A stretch of 7,662 nt of DNA, taken from positions 1 to 7,662 of the forward strand of contig JBLIIJ010000145.1 of assembly GCA_047635055.1 (NCBI GenBank). The letters run 5' to 3'. This stretch comes from JAVJRN01 sp047635055 (lineage in GTDB: Bacteria; Bacteroidota; Bacteroidia; Cytophagales; Cyclobacteriaceae). The notes under the pieces are model-generated. The model saw only the letters and a list, made by a program, of their open reading frames with translations. It was not told the DNA's origin and did no database searches. Position 1 is the first letter of the stretch, and every line of letters begins with the position of its first letter. Of this stretch, positions 1 to 6,357 are shown one piece after another. A program made the translations under genes and the position numbers.

Positions 1-2
1 TA

Positions 3-140
3 ACAGTACCCAATGATGAGTGGTTGACATCTCAAGGTAGTAACAATGAATACGCTAGTAAAAGTAAACTTGTCAACGATCTTATTAGACAGGCACGAAA
101 TCAACAACAGCATATTGGTTTAAGTAGCGCTTGTCCATAA
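3..140 (+). CDS. ParD/CopG-like type II antitoxin, partial at the left edge and probably truncated
   Basis: The reading frame enters from the left edge and runs 45 codons to a TAA. Visible residues include NDEWL near the window start and then EYASKSKLVNDLIRQAR, which is the ribbon-helix-helix core typical of ParD-like antitoxins (the usual form is roughly EYASKSEVVNDLIRxAR). Such proteins form dimers that bind their own operator and neutralise a ParE-type ribonuclease/gyrase-poisoning toxin through a C-terminal tail. Here the frame ends in HIGLSSACP soon after the RHH helix, where family members normally have some 20-30 more tail residues (ALI-x-AE-x-SGF type). A different frame just downstream reads ALVHKVSA, which may be the shifted tail. 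No ParE-like ORF follows, so this looks like an orphan, probably frameshifted relic. Its start lies outside the window. The family call is fairly secure; the inactivation is inferred. Confidence 0.6.
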   Translation, partial: TVPNDEWLTSQGSNNEYASKSKLVNDLIRQARNQQQHIGLSSACP

Positions 141-565
141 AGTCAGCGCCTGATTTAGAATTTTCACAAAGGCATGGTAGAGATAGAAAAGCGGAGTTGC
201 CTTGTGTCAATCGGTCTGCCGTAGCAGCGCATTTTTTTGATGAACATAACGCAGCGTGTGGACATTATAGGCAGACGCTAAGTAGTGCTAGTCAAAACTT
301 CCCTGTATGCTGAAAGTCCCGTCTGCGAGAATCAGCGATAATTGTATTTTAGCTATGCGGCAGAAGACTTTTTGTGAATTAGGAAAAACGATAAACTTTG
401 TGTTCCTGATCTAAGATGAGTTTGGACGATTTAGAATTTGAAACATTATAGTCACCAAAAAGGATACTACCTATAGGGATGATTGTCAAGGCTAAACAAA
501 ACGTTTTGTAATACTTTTAAAATCAGGCTAATTAGTGCAACTAACCAGACGATCTAAAGTTGAAA
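141..565. other. Intergenic gap with no clear gene
   Basis: About 425 bases separate the ParD-like fragment from the PLP enzyme. The first half (about 141-350) is richer in GC than its surroundings. It contains a 7-bp inverted repeat, GCAGACG at 271-277 and CGTCTGC at 320-326, which would close a stem around 42 nt. A 60-codon frame starting at TTG 131 crosses this part but resembles no family I know. On the minus strand, 379-516 is an open stretch that looks like a secreted-protein start (entered separately). I see no tRNA, rRNA or convincing promoter here. Confidence 0.5.
379..516 (-). pseudogene. Possible relic of the N-terminal part of a small exported protein
   Basis: On the minus strand, 45 codons are open between two stops. 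They begin KYYKTFCLALTIIPIGSILF, a basic start followed by a hydrophobic run of signal-peptide or membrane-anchor type, and continue into a polar stretch (NVSNSKSSKLILDQEHKVYR). There is no ATG in frame, because a TAA lies directly before the first Lys. That is why I read it as a decayed fragment rather than a gene. The composition looks protein-like, but I recognise no family and the length is short enough for chance. Confidence 0.2.
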
Positions 566-2437
566 ATGATGAGAGACAATAAAATGCTCAATTATATTAA
601 AGATGTCTTAGCGAATATGCCAACTGGCTGGTTGAGTCTAACGACCCATCGACTAGATGTTTATGAGGAGAAATTGGCCAAAACGCAATTTTTGGACCAT
701 TTTGAACGCTTATTTAAAGATAATATTTCGGAATTATCGGCACTCAGCGAATTACCCACGGCCTACGATTATATTCGATTAGGGCATCCATTATCTTGTA
801 TACTCGAGTGGGTAATTGCGCGTATCAATAACACAAAACCAGAAAATGTAATAAGTTTTTCCTCAAAGACGGTTCCCATTTTGGCCATCCTAAGAAAAAA
901 CTTGTTAGACAATAAAAATACCCAAATCGTCTATACCGGCGAATTCCCGCATTTCCTTAATGTTGAAATACTAAGGAATATATATGGGTACAAGTTTGAT
1001 TTATCGAAAGGAGAGAAAGTAGAAGAAATTTCTACATTTAATGGCAGTACGATTTTCCTTTCAACACAAGCGGAAATGAGTGATTTGAACCTGCCTACGC
1101 TTGTTCCAATGGCTATCGGGACGGAGATTGACTTTTTCATCAATGTTCACGCGCATTTGGGAAGCACTTTGGTCGTAAATGGGGTTCAAAACGAACCTTA
1201 TATTTCAGAAATTCAGCATGTCCGAAGGCGAGAGACGATAGCCATGACGCCAGCCAATTGCCTTGCTGCCTTAAGGTTTCTTGTCACGCAATCTTCATTT
1301 GAAGGGGAGAAGAATCATGTCGAAACCAACAAAGCACTTGTCTTAGATTCAATTGCCAACATTACCGGTACCGATACAAAGGCACTTGTCGCTTCGAGTG
1401 GACTATCAATGCAATATGCGATTATGATGGGACTCATTCACCATGCACTAGAGGAGCATAAAGGAAAGGCGATCAAGTTCATCGTTCCTCCCAATTGTTA
1501 CGGAGGTACAAACGACCAGGCAAGGCGAGTGGCTGCTTGCATCGATAATGTTGAAGTGGTGGATTTACCCGTGGATGGTGATCACGATATGGTTCAAAGC
1601 ATTGATACCATTTTAGCTAAAATCGCTAAAGAAGATGCTGTCCCTTACATTATTGCTGAAATTCCCACAAACCCTCGGGTGGAAGTTCCAGACCTCATAA
1701 AATTAAAAGAAACTTTAAGTGCGGTTCGGAAAACGGCCACTGGCGAAGTGGCGATCGACCCAGTGTTCATTTTAGATCAAACGTTTTGTCCAAATGTTCA
1801 CTTCTTAGGGGAAGGGGAAATACTTTCTACGGTGAGGACAATTTCTTATGTGAGCGGATCCAAATTTCCAAGTGGCGGGCAATGCACTGCTGGCTACTGC
1901 GTAGGAAACACAAAAACGGAGGATTCGATGGAAAAGATAGACGTGCATCTAAGACTTTGCGATAACGAAGCGACAGATCTTCAAATGGAAATATTGGCAA
2001 AGCAATTACCCTCAATGAATCAAAGAATTATTGATGCCTATAACAATACACGTGAATTTGTAAACTTCATCAAGGATGCTTTACCAGCCGCAAAAATCAA
2101 TTTCGTTTCAGAAGAATTGGCAAAACAAGGATTTACGCCATCCGTTTTTTCCTTAGACCTTCCGACCAAAGGGAATACGGATGAAGAAAAAGAAGCTTAT
2201 AAAAGAGCCCTAAATCATCAACTCATCAATTTAATGATTGAAGAAATTCCTGGGGAGAGTAAGTATTGTGTGAGCTATGGCCAGTTAAATGGGTGTTACT
2301 GGACGATACCCGCGACATCTACGCAAGGCACCACCAAAGAAGGAGACAAGGATTATATTGCGCGTGTGGCACTTTCTCCAAACATGGATGTAGCACTCCA
2401 TAAAAAAGTCTTTTTAGATTTTGTTGGCAAACTATGA
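566..2437 (+). CDS. PLP-dependent enzyme of the Cys/Met metabolism (fold type I) family with a long N-terminal region
   Basis: This is a 623-residue cytoplasmic protein (numbering from ATG 566). The C-terminal two thirds carry the Cys/Met-metabolism PLP fold seen in cystathionine gamma-synthase and gamma-lyase: SSGLSM near 277-282 in the place of the phosphate-binding SSGMxA loop, NCYGGTN with Tyr312 in the ring-stacking position, IPTNPR at 366-371, LDQTFCP with Asp404 contacting the pyridine nitrogen, and SGSKFPSGGQ with Lys433 as the expected Schiff-base lysine. All key cofactor residues are present, so an active PLP enzyme is likely. The substrate is unknown; C-S lyase or transsulfuration chemistry is only a family-based guess. 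Typical family members are near 400 residues, and here about 220 extra residues precede the fold. Possible starts are TTG 560 and ATG 566, 569 and 584; ATG 584 has a GAGAGA about 9 nt upstream. The gene stands alone and a hairpin follows the stop. Confidence 0.85.
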   Translation: MMRDNKMLNYIKDVLANMPTGWLSLTTHRLDVYEEKLAKTQFLDHFERLFKDNISELSALSELPTAYDYIRLGHPLSCILEWVIARINNTKPENVISFSSKTVPILAILRKNLLDNKNTQIVYTGEFPHFLNVEILRNIYGYKFDLSKGEKVEEISTFNGSTIFLSTQAEMSDLNLPTLVPMAIGTEIDFFINVHAHLGSTLVVNGVQNEPYISEIQHVRRRETIAMTPANCLAALRFLVTQSSFEGEKNHVETNKALVLDSIANITGTDTKALVASSGLSMQYAIMMGLIHHALEEHKGKAIKFIVPPNCYGGTNDQARRVAACIDNVEVVDLPVDGDHDMVQSIDTILAKIAKEDAVPYIIAEIPTNPRVEVPDLIKLKETLSAVRKTATGEVAIDPVFILDQTFCPNVHFLGEGEILSTVRTISYVSGSKFPSGGQCTAGYCVGNTKTEDSMEKIDVHLRLCDNEATDLQMEILAKQLPSMNQRIIDAYNNTREFVNFIKDALPAAKINFVSEELAKQGFTPSVFSLDLPTKGNTDEEKEAYKRALNHQLINLMIEEIPGESKYCVSYGQLNGCYWTIPATSTQGTTKEGDKDYIARVALSPNMDVALHKKVFLDFVGKL

Positions 2438-2440
2438 TGA

Positions 2441-2463
2441 TGGGAGGAGGTCAATTCCTCCCA
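2441..2463 (+). terminator. Hairpin just after the PLP enzyme
   Basis: TGGGAGGA (2441-2448) pairs perfectly with TCCTCCCA (2456-2463) around a 7-nt loop, three bases after the stop codon. The downstream tract (ACTTATTGCTTT) is only moderately T-rich, so it may be a weak intrinsic terminator or an mRNA 3'-end stabiliser. Confidence 0.45.
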
Positions 2464-2764
2464 ACTTATTGCTTTCATGGTCTATCATGCAACTTTTAAA
2501 AAGAAGCCAAAAGAGGAGCTAGTAAAGAATGGAGTATAAGGACTGCTGAAATAATCAAAGACTTAAATCCCAGAGGGAGGGACTATTCCCAGAGGCTTGC
2601 ATCGAATAAAAAGAAATGATCCAACGCTATACTCCGCGAGCTTGCTCCGAGGTTCTTGATTTTAAGCTAAATCAATCAAAAAGACATTTAATAAATAGCC
2701 TAACAAGAGGTAAAAGAAGTTAAGATATTCTTTTGATTATAATTGAGCGCCAATACCCTCCAAA
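2464..2764. other. Intergenic gap carrying repeat copy 1, no gene seen
   Basis: Between the hairpin and the HEAT-like gene I find no plausible coding frame on either strand. The stretch holds an 8-bp inverted pair, GGAGTATA at 2531-2538 and TATACTCC at 2628-2635, two direct copies of TCCCAGAGG (2568-2576 and 2587-2595), and the dispersed repeat at 2595-2664. The promoter of the next gene should lie in the AT-rich end (about 2700-2750), but I cannot name a convincing -33/-7 pair. Confidence 0.5.
2595..2664. repeat. Dispersed 70-bp repeat, copy 1
   Basis: This 70-bp stretch aligns without gaps to 4622-4691; by hand count about 52 of 70 bases match. The best-conserved parts are the start (ATCRAATAAAAAG) and the last third (2636-2661, 23 of 26 identical, ending GAGGTTCTTGATT). 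Both copies lie on the same strand and in non-coding sequence. Function is unknown. Confidence 0.5.
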
Positions 2765-3307
2765 ATGAGTAACAAAGTGGAACATTTGAAATCGCAATTA
2801 TTTTCCAGAGATACGGAGCTAATCAAATCTGCGACAAGTCAACTTTTTGGTGAAGGAGAAGCTGATTTGCTAGTTGGACTTCTGGAGCACGAAGACAGTT
2901 CAATTAGAAACGCTATCGCCTTAACATTTATGGAGAATGAATTTCAAGAGGCGATTGAAGCAATATTTGCGGTAATAAAACAAGCACAAAATCGCAACGC
3001 TCGCGGAACGCTCGTGTATGCTCTTCGCTCATTGGACTGTAGCAAAAAGTTGGTGGAATTATTCGAAATACTCTTTTCCTCCAGTCCAAATTGGGAAGTT
3101 CAAAACAGGATATTGACAATATTGGAGGAACAGGAATTTGATTTTACCAAAGACGAATTGCGTCAAATTCAAAGTATGTGGGAGGAGCTAAAGGACCATT
3201 GGAACGCCCTGAATGGCATAGAGGAAAGTAATCCCTCCAAGTTTCAAATAAGCGAGGATATTGTGAATGACACAGTGAAAGGATTCACAACTTATCTCAA
3301 AAGCTAG
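2765..3307 (+). CDS. Small HEAT-repeat-like alpha-helical protein
   Basis: This 180-residue protein is probably soluble and cytoplasmic, with no signal peptide or membrane segment. Residues about 1-125 are a string of paired helices with the HEAT/PBS-lyase spacing: HLKSQLFSRDTELIKSATSQ, then ADLLVGLLEHEDSSIRNAIALTF, then AIEAIFAVIKQ with ARGTLVYALRSLD, then LVELFEILFSSSPNWEVQNRILTILEE. The DSSIRNAIA segment is a typical HEAT turn plus second helix. Residues about 130-180 are acidic and helical and end in TTYLKS. HEAT arrays of this size usually act as protein-binding scaffolds; no enzymatic motif is visible and no partner is indicated by the neighbours. It is convergent with the DUF481 gene across a 218-bp gap. 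The ATG is the only good start, and no strong ribosome-binding sequence precedes it. Confidence 0.7.
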   Translation: MSNKVEHLKSQLFSRDTELIKSATSQLFGEGEADLLVGLLEHEDSSIRNAIALTFMENEFQEAIEAIFAVIKQAQNRNARGTLVYALRSLDCSKKLVELFEILFSSSPNWEVQNRILTILEEQEFDFTKDELRQIQSMWEELKDHWNALNGIEESNPSKFQISEDIVNDTVKGFTTYLKS

Positions 3308-3324
3308 CATAAGAGGGCTCATAA

Positions 3325-3540
3325 CAGCCATTGATTTCATGCCACGCTTATACAGGGCAATCCATTGATATTAGCGTTCATAATAAGCCTTTTCACGAAG
3401 GGGAAGTACCGGGAACTGAATGGTCTATGTTGGAAGTGGGCTTGTGTGACAGGCACTAGTAAGGTGACATAATAAGCGAGCTGTGGCGCATAGTAAAGAT
3501 GAAGCGATCAGCCTTGTGCGGCCAGTCAATAGGTTTTTAG
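3325..3540 (+). pseudogene. Possible gene relic in the convergent gap
   Basis: One plus-strand frame stays open from 3325 to a TAG at 3538-3540 except for two adjacent stops, TAG TAA, at 3457-3462. The first part reads SIDISVHNKPFHEGEVPGT followed by EWSMLEVGLCDRH, and the part after the stops reads GDIISELWRIVKMKRSALC. Both sound protein-like, but there is no suitable start and I recognise no family. The end overlaps the last codons of the opposite-strand DUF481 gene. It may be a relic, part of a repeat or plain chance. Confidence 0.2.
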
Positions 3541-4284
3541 GGTAAAACCAAAAGTCATCATACCATCTTCTTGTTTTTGGTTTTCTATCACGACGCTTTC
3601 GAAGGTATGGAGGTAGTTTATTTTAAAGTTTAAAAACTTCCAAATAGGCAGCTCTAAACCAAGATTGGCTTGCCAACGAAAATTATTCCTTTGCTCAAGA
3701 GAAGGCTGATAATAAATTTCATGATTTAGGATGAGTTTTTTTCCAAACAATTCATATCTACCATTGGTCCAAATGGTGCCACGAAAGGTATTGATTGATC
3801 TGGTTCCATTATACTCCACACGGTTAAAGCTTGCTTTGGTAAAATCCGTCTGTTCATATTCACTGGAAACCGATATTTTGAGCCAATGCTTTTTATTGTT
3901 CATGATTTGATACGTGACGCCTGCGCCAAACAGATACCGGGCATCAATTTCTCTCCTAAAATTCGTGCTCACAAAAGCCAAGACCAATGGATATACTTTT
4001 CGCTTAGGATTAAAATATAAAAAGTTGAGACTTAAAATATCCTCATCTGCTTTGTCTTTCCCAAACTCTTGATAGACGTAGGAATTTTTGGTTTTGAAAA
4101 CCCATTTCTTGCCAAACTTAAAACTCAAGCCTGAGTTAGCTCTAAAAATCAAGGTTTGCACATTGCCGCCTTGCCAAAACCCAGTCAAAGCAAGGTCTGC
4201 TTTGAAGTCAAGCGTATCACTTTCGTTGATTTGAGCGGAAAGAAAAAGGGGGAAAAATAGGAAATAGTATAGAATATTTTTCAT
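3526..4284 (-). CDS. DUF481-family outer-membrane beta-barrel protein
   Basis: This 252-residue protein starts with a clear Sec signal peptide, MKNILYYFLFFPLFLSAQ (one Lys, a long hydrophobic core, cleavage expected after Ala-Gln). The mature part alternates short amphipathic strands rich in aromatics: ALTGFWQGGNVQTLIFRAN, a YVYQEFG strand, RYLFGAGVTYQ, WLKISVSSEYEQ, RYELFGKKLILNHEIYYQPS, FRWQANLGLELPIW, FKINYLHTFES, and a final strand MMTFGFTLKTY ending on an aromatic residue, as expected for barrel assembly. The early G-x-x-x-GN and RYxFGxGxxY patterns fit DUF481 (YdiY-like) barrels, whose transport role is not established. It is transcribed alone, convergent to the HEAT-like gene; a plausible promoter lies about 40 bp upstream of its ATG. 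Confidence 0.8.
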   Translation of the reverse strand: MKNILYYFLFFPLFLSAQINESDTLDFKADLALTGFWQGGNVQTLIFRANSGLSFKFGKKWVFKTKNSYVYQEFGKDKADEDILSLNFLYFNPKRKVYPLVLAFVSTNFRREIDARYLFGAGVTYQIMNNKKHWLKISVSSEYEQTDFTKASFNRVEYNGTRSINTFRGTIWTNGRYELFGKKLILNHEIYYQPSLEQRNNFRWQANLGLELPIWKFLNFKINYLHTFESVVIENQKQEDGMMTFGFTLKTY

Positions 4285-4321
4285 GCTATTTTGCTGTAGA
4301 TGACGCTGTTGTGAGATACCT

Positions 4322-4354
4322 GAAATATACTTATTGATGAAAGACGAGCGACAA
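4322..4354 (-). promoter_or_regulatory. Putative Bacteroidota-type promoter of the DUF481 gene
   Basis: Read on the minus strand, TTG (4354-4352) is followed after 22 nt by TATATTTC (4329-4322), close to the Bacteroidota primary-sigma consensus TTG ... TAnnTTTG. The -7 box lies about 38 nt before the ATG. The match is imperfect in the final G and at the long end of the usual spacing. Confidence 0.35.
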
Positions 4355-4422
4355 GTTGAGGAAAGACTTTCTGCTGTAGTGATTCAAGAGACAAGTATAT
4401 CACCAGGGTTTTTTGTGCAAAA

Positions 4423-4582
4423 ATGTTTAAAATTTCGCTTTTTATTGGCTTTATCGGGCTTTGTATTTTGATTTATTGATAATTCTTCAAGGGACTTCTT
4501 TCAGGTTCCAATAATCAAAGGTTCTCGAATACACATGAATAAGTATCTAGGAGATGTAACAATGGAAAGGGCGGACAAATAA
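4423..4582 (+). pseudogene. Possible frameshifted small membrane-anchored or secreted protein
   Basis: An ATG at 4423 opens an 18-residue hydrophobic peptide, MFKISLFIGFIGLCILIY, ending at TGA 4477-4479. A different frame overlapping this stop continues with DNSSRDFFQVPIIKGSRI, then HMNKYLGDVTMERADK, to TAA 4580-4582. Joined by a single frameshift near 4470 these would make a small protein of about 53 residues with an N-terminal signal or anchor. I recognise no family. The 18-mer alone could also be a tiny hydrophobic peptide of type I toxin style, but nothing else supports that. Confidence 0.25.
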
Positions 4583-4621
4583 CACGTGGCAAACCTCACT
4601 GTATGGAATTTAATTCTCGGT

Positions 4622-4691
4622 GCTTTCATCAAATAAAAAGTAATCAGCGAGCTTTCTAGTCGGTGAGCTTTCTGCGAGGTTCTTGATTAGT
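4622..4691. repeat. Dispersed 70-bp repeat, copy 2
   Basis: This is the partner of 2595-2664, same orientation, ungapped, about 74% identical by hand count. Within it GCGAGCTTTCTA (from 4648) and GTGAGCTTTCTG (from 4663) form a short internal direct repeat. The two copies bracket the HEAT-like and DUF481 genes. Confidence 0.5.
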
Positions 4692-4704
4692 AAACCGATC
4701 GTAT

Positions 4705-4846
4705 CTATTGTATTTTCAATAGGTGCTGCCAGTCAACTTTTCGTAGACTAAGAATGGGTACTTCATGATCATGCAGAATATTTTTCAGATCCTCAATTAC
4801 CTTTTTTGGCCAACATTATGATTAGTAATTTTTGGACTAAAAAACA
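4705..4846 (-). pseudogene. Probable fragment of a LytTR DNA-binding domain
   Basis: On the minus strand, 4800-4705 reads IEDLKNILHDHEVPILSLRK followed by VDWQHLLKIQ and a stop. The segment NILHDHEVPI corresponds to the last strands of a LytTR domain (consensus roughly n-i-x-l-x-x-x-x-IPISrxr). The preceding frame (4846-4802) reads FLVQKLLIIMLAKK, which could be a worn version of the FLRVHKSYIVNL strand, joined by a one-base shift at 4801. The DNA encoding DHEVPI is nearly the same as that encoding DHEIPI in the clearer relic at 6053-6357 (about 15 of 18 bases). No N-terminal half or receiver domain is visible. Confidence 0.35.
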
Positions 4847-5001
4847 ATGAGCCAGATAGAGCAAGACTTTTTGAGGATTCCGGAAATATGTAATGCGCGC
4901 GCTCCTATATCCTATCCCTTAAATTAAATGGTGCGATACCCTGAATGCCCGCTTAAAATTGTACCTTGAAACAGCTAGTGTTTTTAAAAGTATAATTAAA
5001 T

Positions 5002-6015
5002 ATGAAAAAATACACAGACTTAAAAGAACTGCAATTGATCAGTGAGACCGCCTTGGAAAGTTCATTGGCTGGCTTTTGGGATTGGGATATTTTGAATAAC
5101 AAAGAGTATTTAAGTCCAAGATTTAAAGAGATGTTTGGTTATGCTGATCATGAAATGGAAAATAGCCCAGATGCTTGGCAGAAAATTGCATTTTCGGAAG
5201 ATTTGAAGGAAATGTTTGTAGCATTTAATAAGCATGTCGAAACAAAGGAAAATGTTCCTTTCGAGTCAATTGTGCGCTTTCATCACAAGGATGGGACGAC
5301 TATATGGGTAAGATGCAATGGCAAAGTAGTAGAATGGTCAGAAGAGGGAGCACCATTAAGAGCCATCGGTTGTCATGTTGATATAACCAGGGAAAAACAA
5401 CTAGAGATAAGCCAAAAGAGCGCCATTAAAGAAAAGGAAAACTTATTAGCTAAATTGCAGCATAGATTCAAAAACAATCTCCAACTAATTCTGAGCTTTG
5501 CACAACTTAAAAATAAGGATAAAAAATTAGCGCTAAGTGAAATCAATGATATTATTCGAACGATCGCCGCTGCTCATGTGCGTATTTATACTTCTGATAG
5601 GTTTGATAAACTAGATTTTAAAAACTACATCCAAGGCGTTATTAGCCCCACACTTGAAAGCCAAAACATAGAATATGAAATAATGTCAGAGGAAATAAGC
5701 GGAGAGATAAGTATGCTTATTCCAATCGGATTGATTTTTATTGAATGTGTGAATAATAGTGTAAAACATGGGTTTATTAATGATCCAGCACAAAAGAAAA
5801 TCAATATCGCGATTTCAAAAGAGGGAGAAAAAATTCAATTCGTCTATAATGACAATGGGGTTGGTTATGAAACGTCAACGCTCAAACAAGAGAGGAAAGT
5901 TGACTCGTCCGGAATAAATATCATGAAGGTTTTAGCAGGATCAATAAGCGGAGAATTGACACTTTCAAATAAGGAGGGCGCCAAAATGACTTTGACCATA
6001 GATACGGGATTGTAA
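5002..6015 (+). CDS. PAS-domain sensor histidine kinase (HisKA_2/HATPase type)
   Basis: This 337-residue soluble kinase has no membrane segment. Residues about 13-130 form a PAS_3/PAC sensor (GFWDWDILNNKEYLSPRFKE, later FHHKDGTTIWVRCNGKVVEW, ending in GCHVDITREKQLE); it lacks the LOV cysteine motif, so its ligand is unknown. A short helical linker leads to a HisKA_2 dimerisation box LQHRFKNNLQLILSF with phospho-acceptor His154. The ATP-binding domain follows, with N-box IECVNNSVKHGF (Asn251/Asn252), G1 box DNGVG (284-288) and a later SGINIMKVLAGSISGELTL segment with the expected G2-like glycines. All catalytic boxes are intact. It should autophosphorylate and pass phosphate to a response regulator, but no intact regulator lies nearby; only a LytTR pseudogene faces its 3' end. 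The ATG sits in AT-rich sequence without a Shine-Dalgarno, normal for Bacteroidota. A hairpin follows 25 bp after the stop. Confidence 0.88.
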   Translation: MKKYTDLKELQLISETALESSLAGFWDWDILNNKEYLSPRFKEMFGYADHEMENSPDAWQKIAFSEDLKEMFVAFNKHVETKENVPFESIVRFHHKDGTTIWVRCNGKVVEWSEEGAPLRAIGCHVDITREKQLEISQKSAIKEKENLLAKLQHRFKNNLQLILSFAQLKNKDKKLALSEINDIIRTIAAAHVRIYTSDRFDKLDFKNYIQGVISPTLESQNIEYEIMSEEISGEISMLIPIGLIFIECVNNSVKHGFINDPAQKKINIAISKEGEKIQFVYNDNGVGYETSTLKQERKVDSSGINIMKVLAGSISGELTLSNKEGAKMTLTIDTGL

Positions 6016-6039
6016 TACCAGAGCGGTTTTGATAAAATA

Positions 6040-6060
6040 GAAGCTGATTGCATCAGCTTC
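6040..6060. terminator. Perfect hairpin between kinase and LytTR relic
   Basis: GAAGCTGA (6040-6047) and TCAGCTTC (6053-6060) form an 8-bp perfect stem with the 5-nt loop TTGCA. It lies 25 bp after the kinase stop. On the minus strand it contains the stop of the LytTR relic and is followed by TATTTTAT, which is more terminator-like than the plus-side flank. It probably served both convergent genes. Confidence 0.5.
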
Positions 6061-6357
6061 CAATCAACTTGATTATGCCACTTTTATAATTTTGCTCAAT
6101 GGGGATTTCGTGATCATCAATGAAAATACTGCTGCCTGCGATTGACTTTATTTTTGTAGCGCAACGACAAACGATTTGTGCACGTATAGAAATTTGATGG
6201 AGGGAGCGTCGATTTGTTAAATGATATTTTCTCGTGGCTTATCAGCATGTTATTGGAGAGATACAGCTTGATAGTTGCCATATGCCTCCACAAATAGTAT
6301 ATCATTTGTTTTTACTTGAGGGTACTTTTTATCGCCTTTGACAAAAAACACAGGCTC
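6053..6357 (-). pseudogene. LytTR-type DNA-binding domain, broken by frameshifts
   Basis: Reading the minus strand and switching frames gives a nearly complete LytTR domain in order: FFVKGDKKYPQVKTNDILFV and EAYGNYQAVSLQ (frame 1), NNMLISHEKISFNKSTLPPS (frame 2), KFLYVHKSFVVALQK (frame 1), then IKSIAGSSIFIDDHEIPIEQ and NYKSGIIKLIGS to TGA 6055-6053 (frame 3). These match the LytTR hallmarks: ILxxEAxGNY, HExIsxxxxxLP, FxxVHKSFxV, and the final xIPI-xxxYK. Three shifts are needed (near 6252, near 6200 and in the A-run about 6156-6147); without them frame 1 has stops at 6252-6250 and 6219-6217. Such domains are the output half of response regulators or stand-alone regulators. No receiver domain is recognisable upstream. 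It faces the PAS kinase and may be its lost partner, which is inference. Confidence 0.75.

Larger units (their letters stand above)
4355..5001. other. Long gap with gene debris and repeat copy 2
   Basis: Upstream of the sensor kinase I find no intact gene. In order the gap holds a broken small exported-protein ORF (4423-4582, +), repeat copy 2 (4622-4691), and a probable LytTR fragment (4705-4846, -). The last 150 bases before the kinase should include its promoter, but no clear TTG/TAnnTTTG pair stands out. Confidence 0.5.

Noticed and set aside
131..313. 60-codon plus-strand ORF starting at TTG after the ParD-like fragment
   Set aside because: It matches no known family (not ParE-like), overlaps the antitoxin end, has no ATG, and its length is within chance for this GC-richer patch.
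301..350. Group II intron-like GAAAGTCCC motif
   Set aside because: A single short motif without domain V, a reverse transcriptase or recognisable intron boundaries; likely chance.
931..1143. Minus-strand ORFs inside the PLP enzyme and other genes
   Set aside because: These are antisense shadows of well-supported coding sequences with no family resemblance.
5002..5400. LOV-type light sensor in the kinase PAS domain
   Set aside because: The flavin-binding cysteine motif (NCRFLQ type) is absent; the domain fits a PAS_3/PAC sensor instead.
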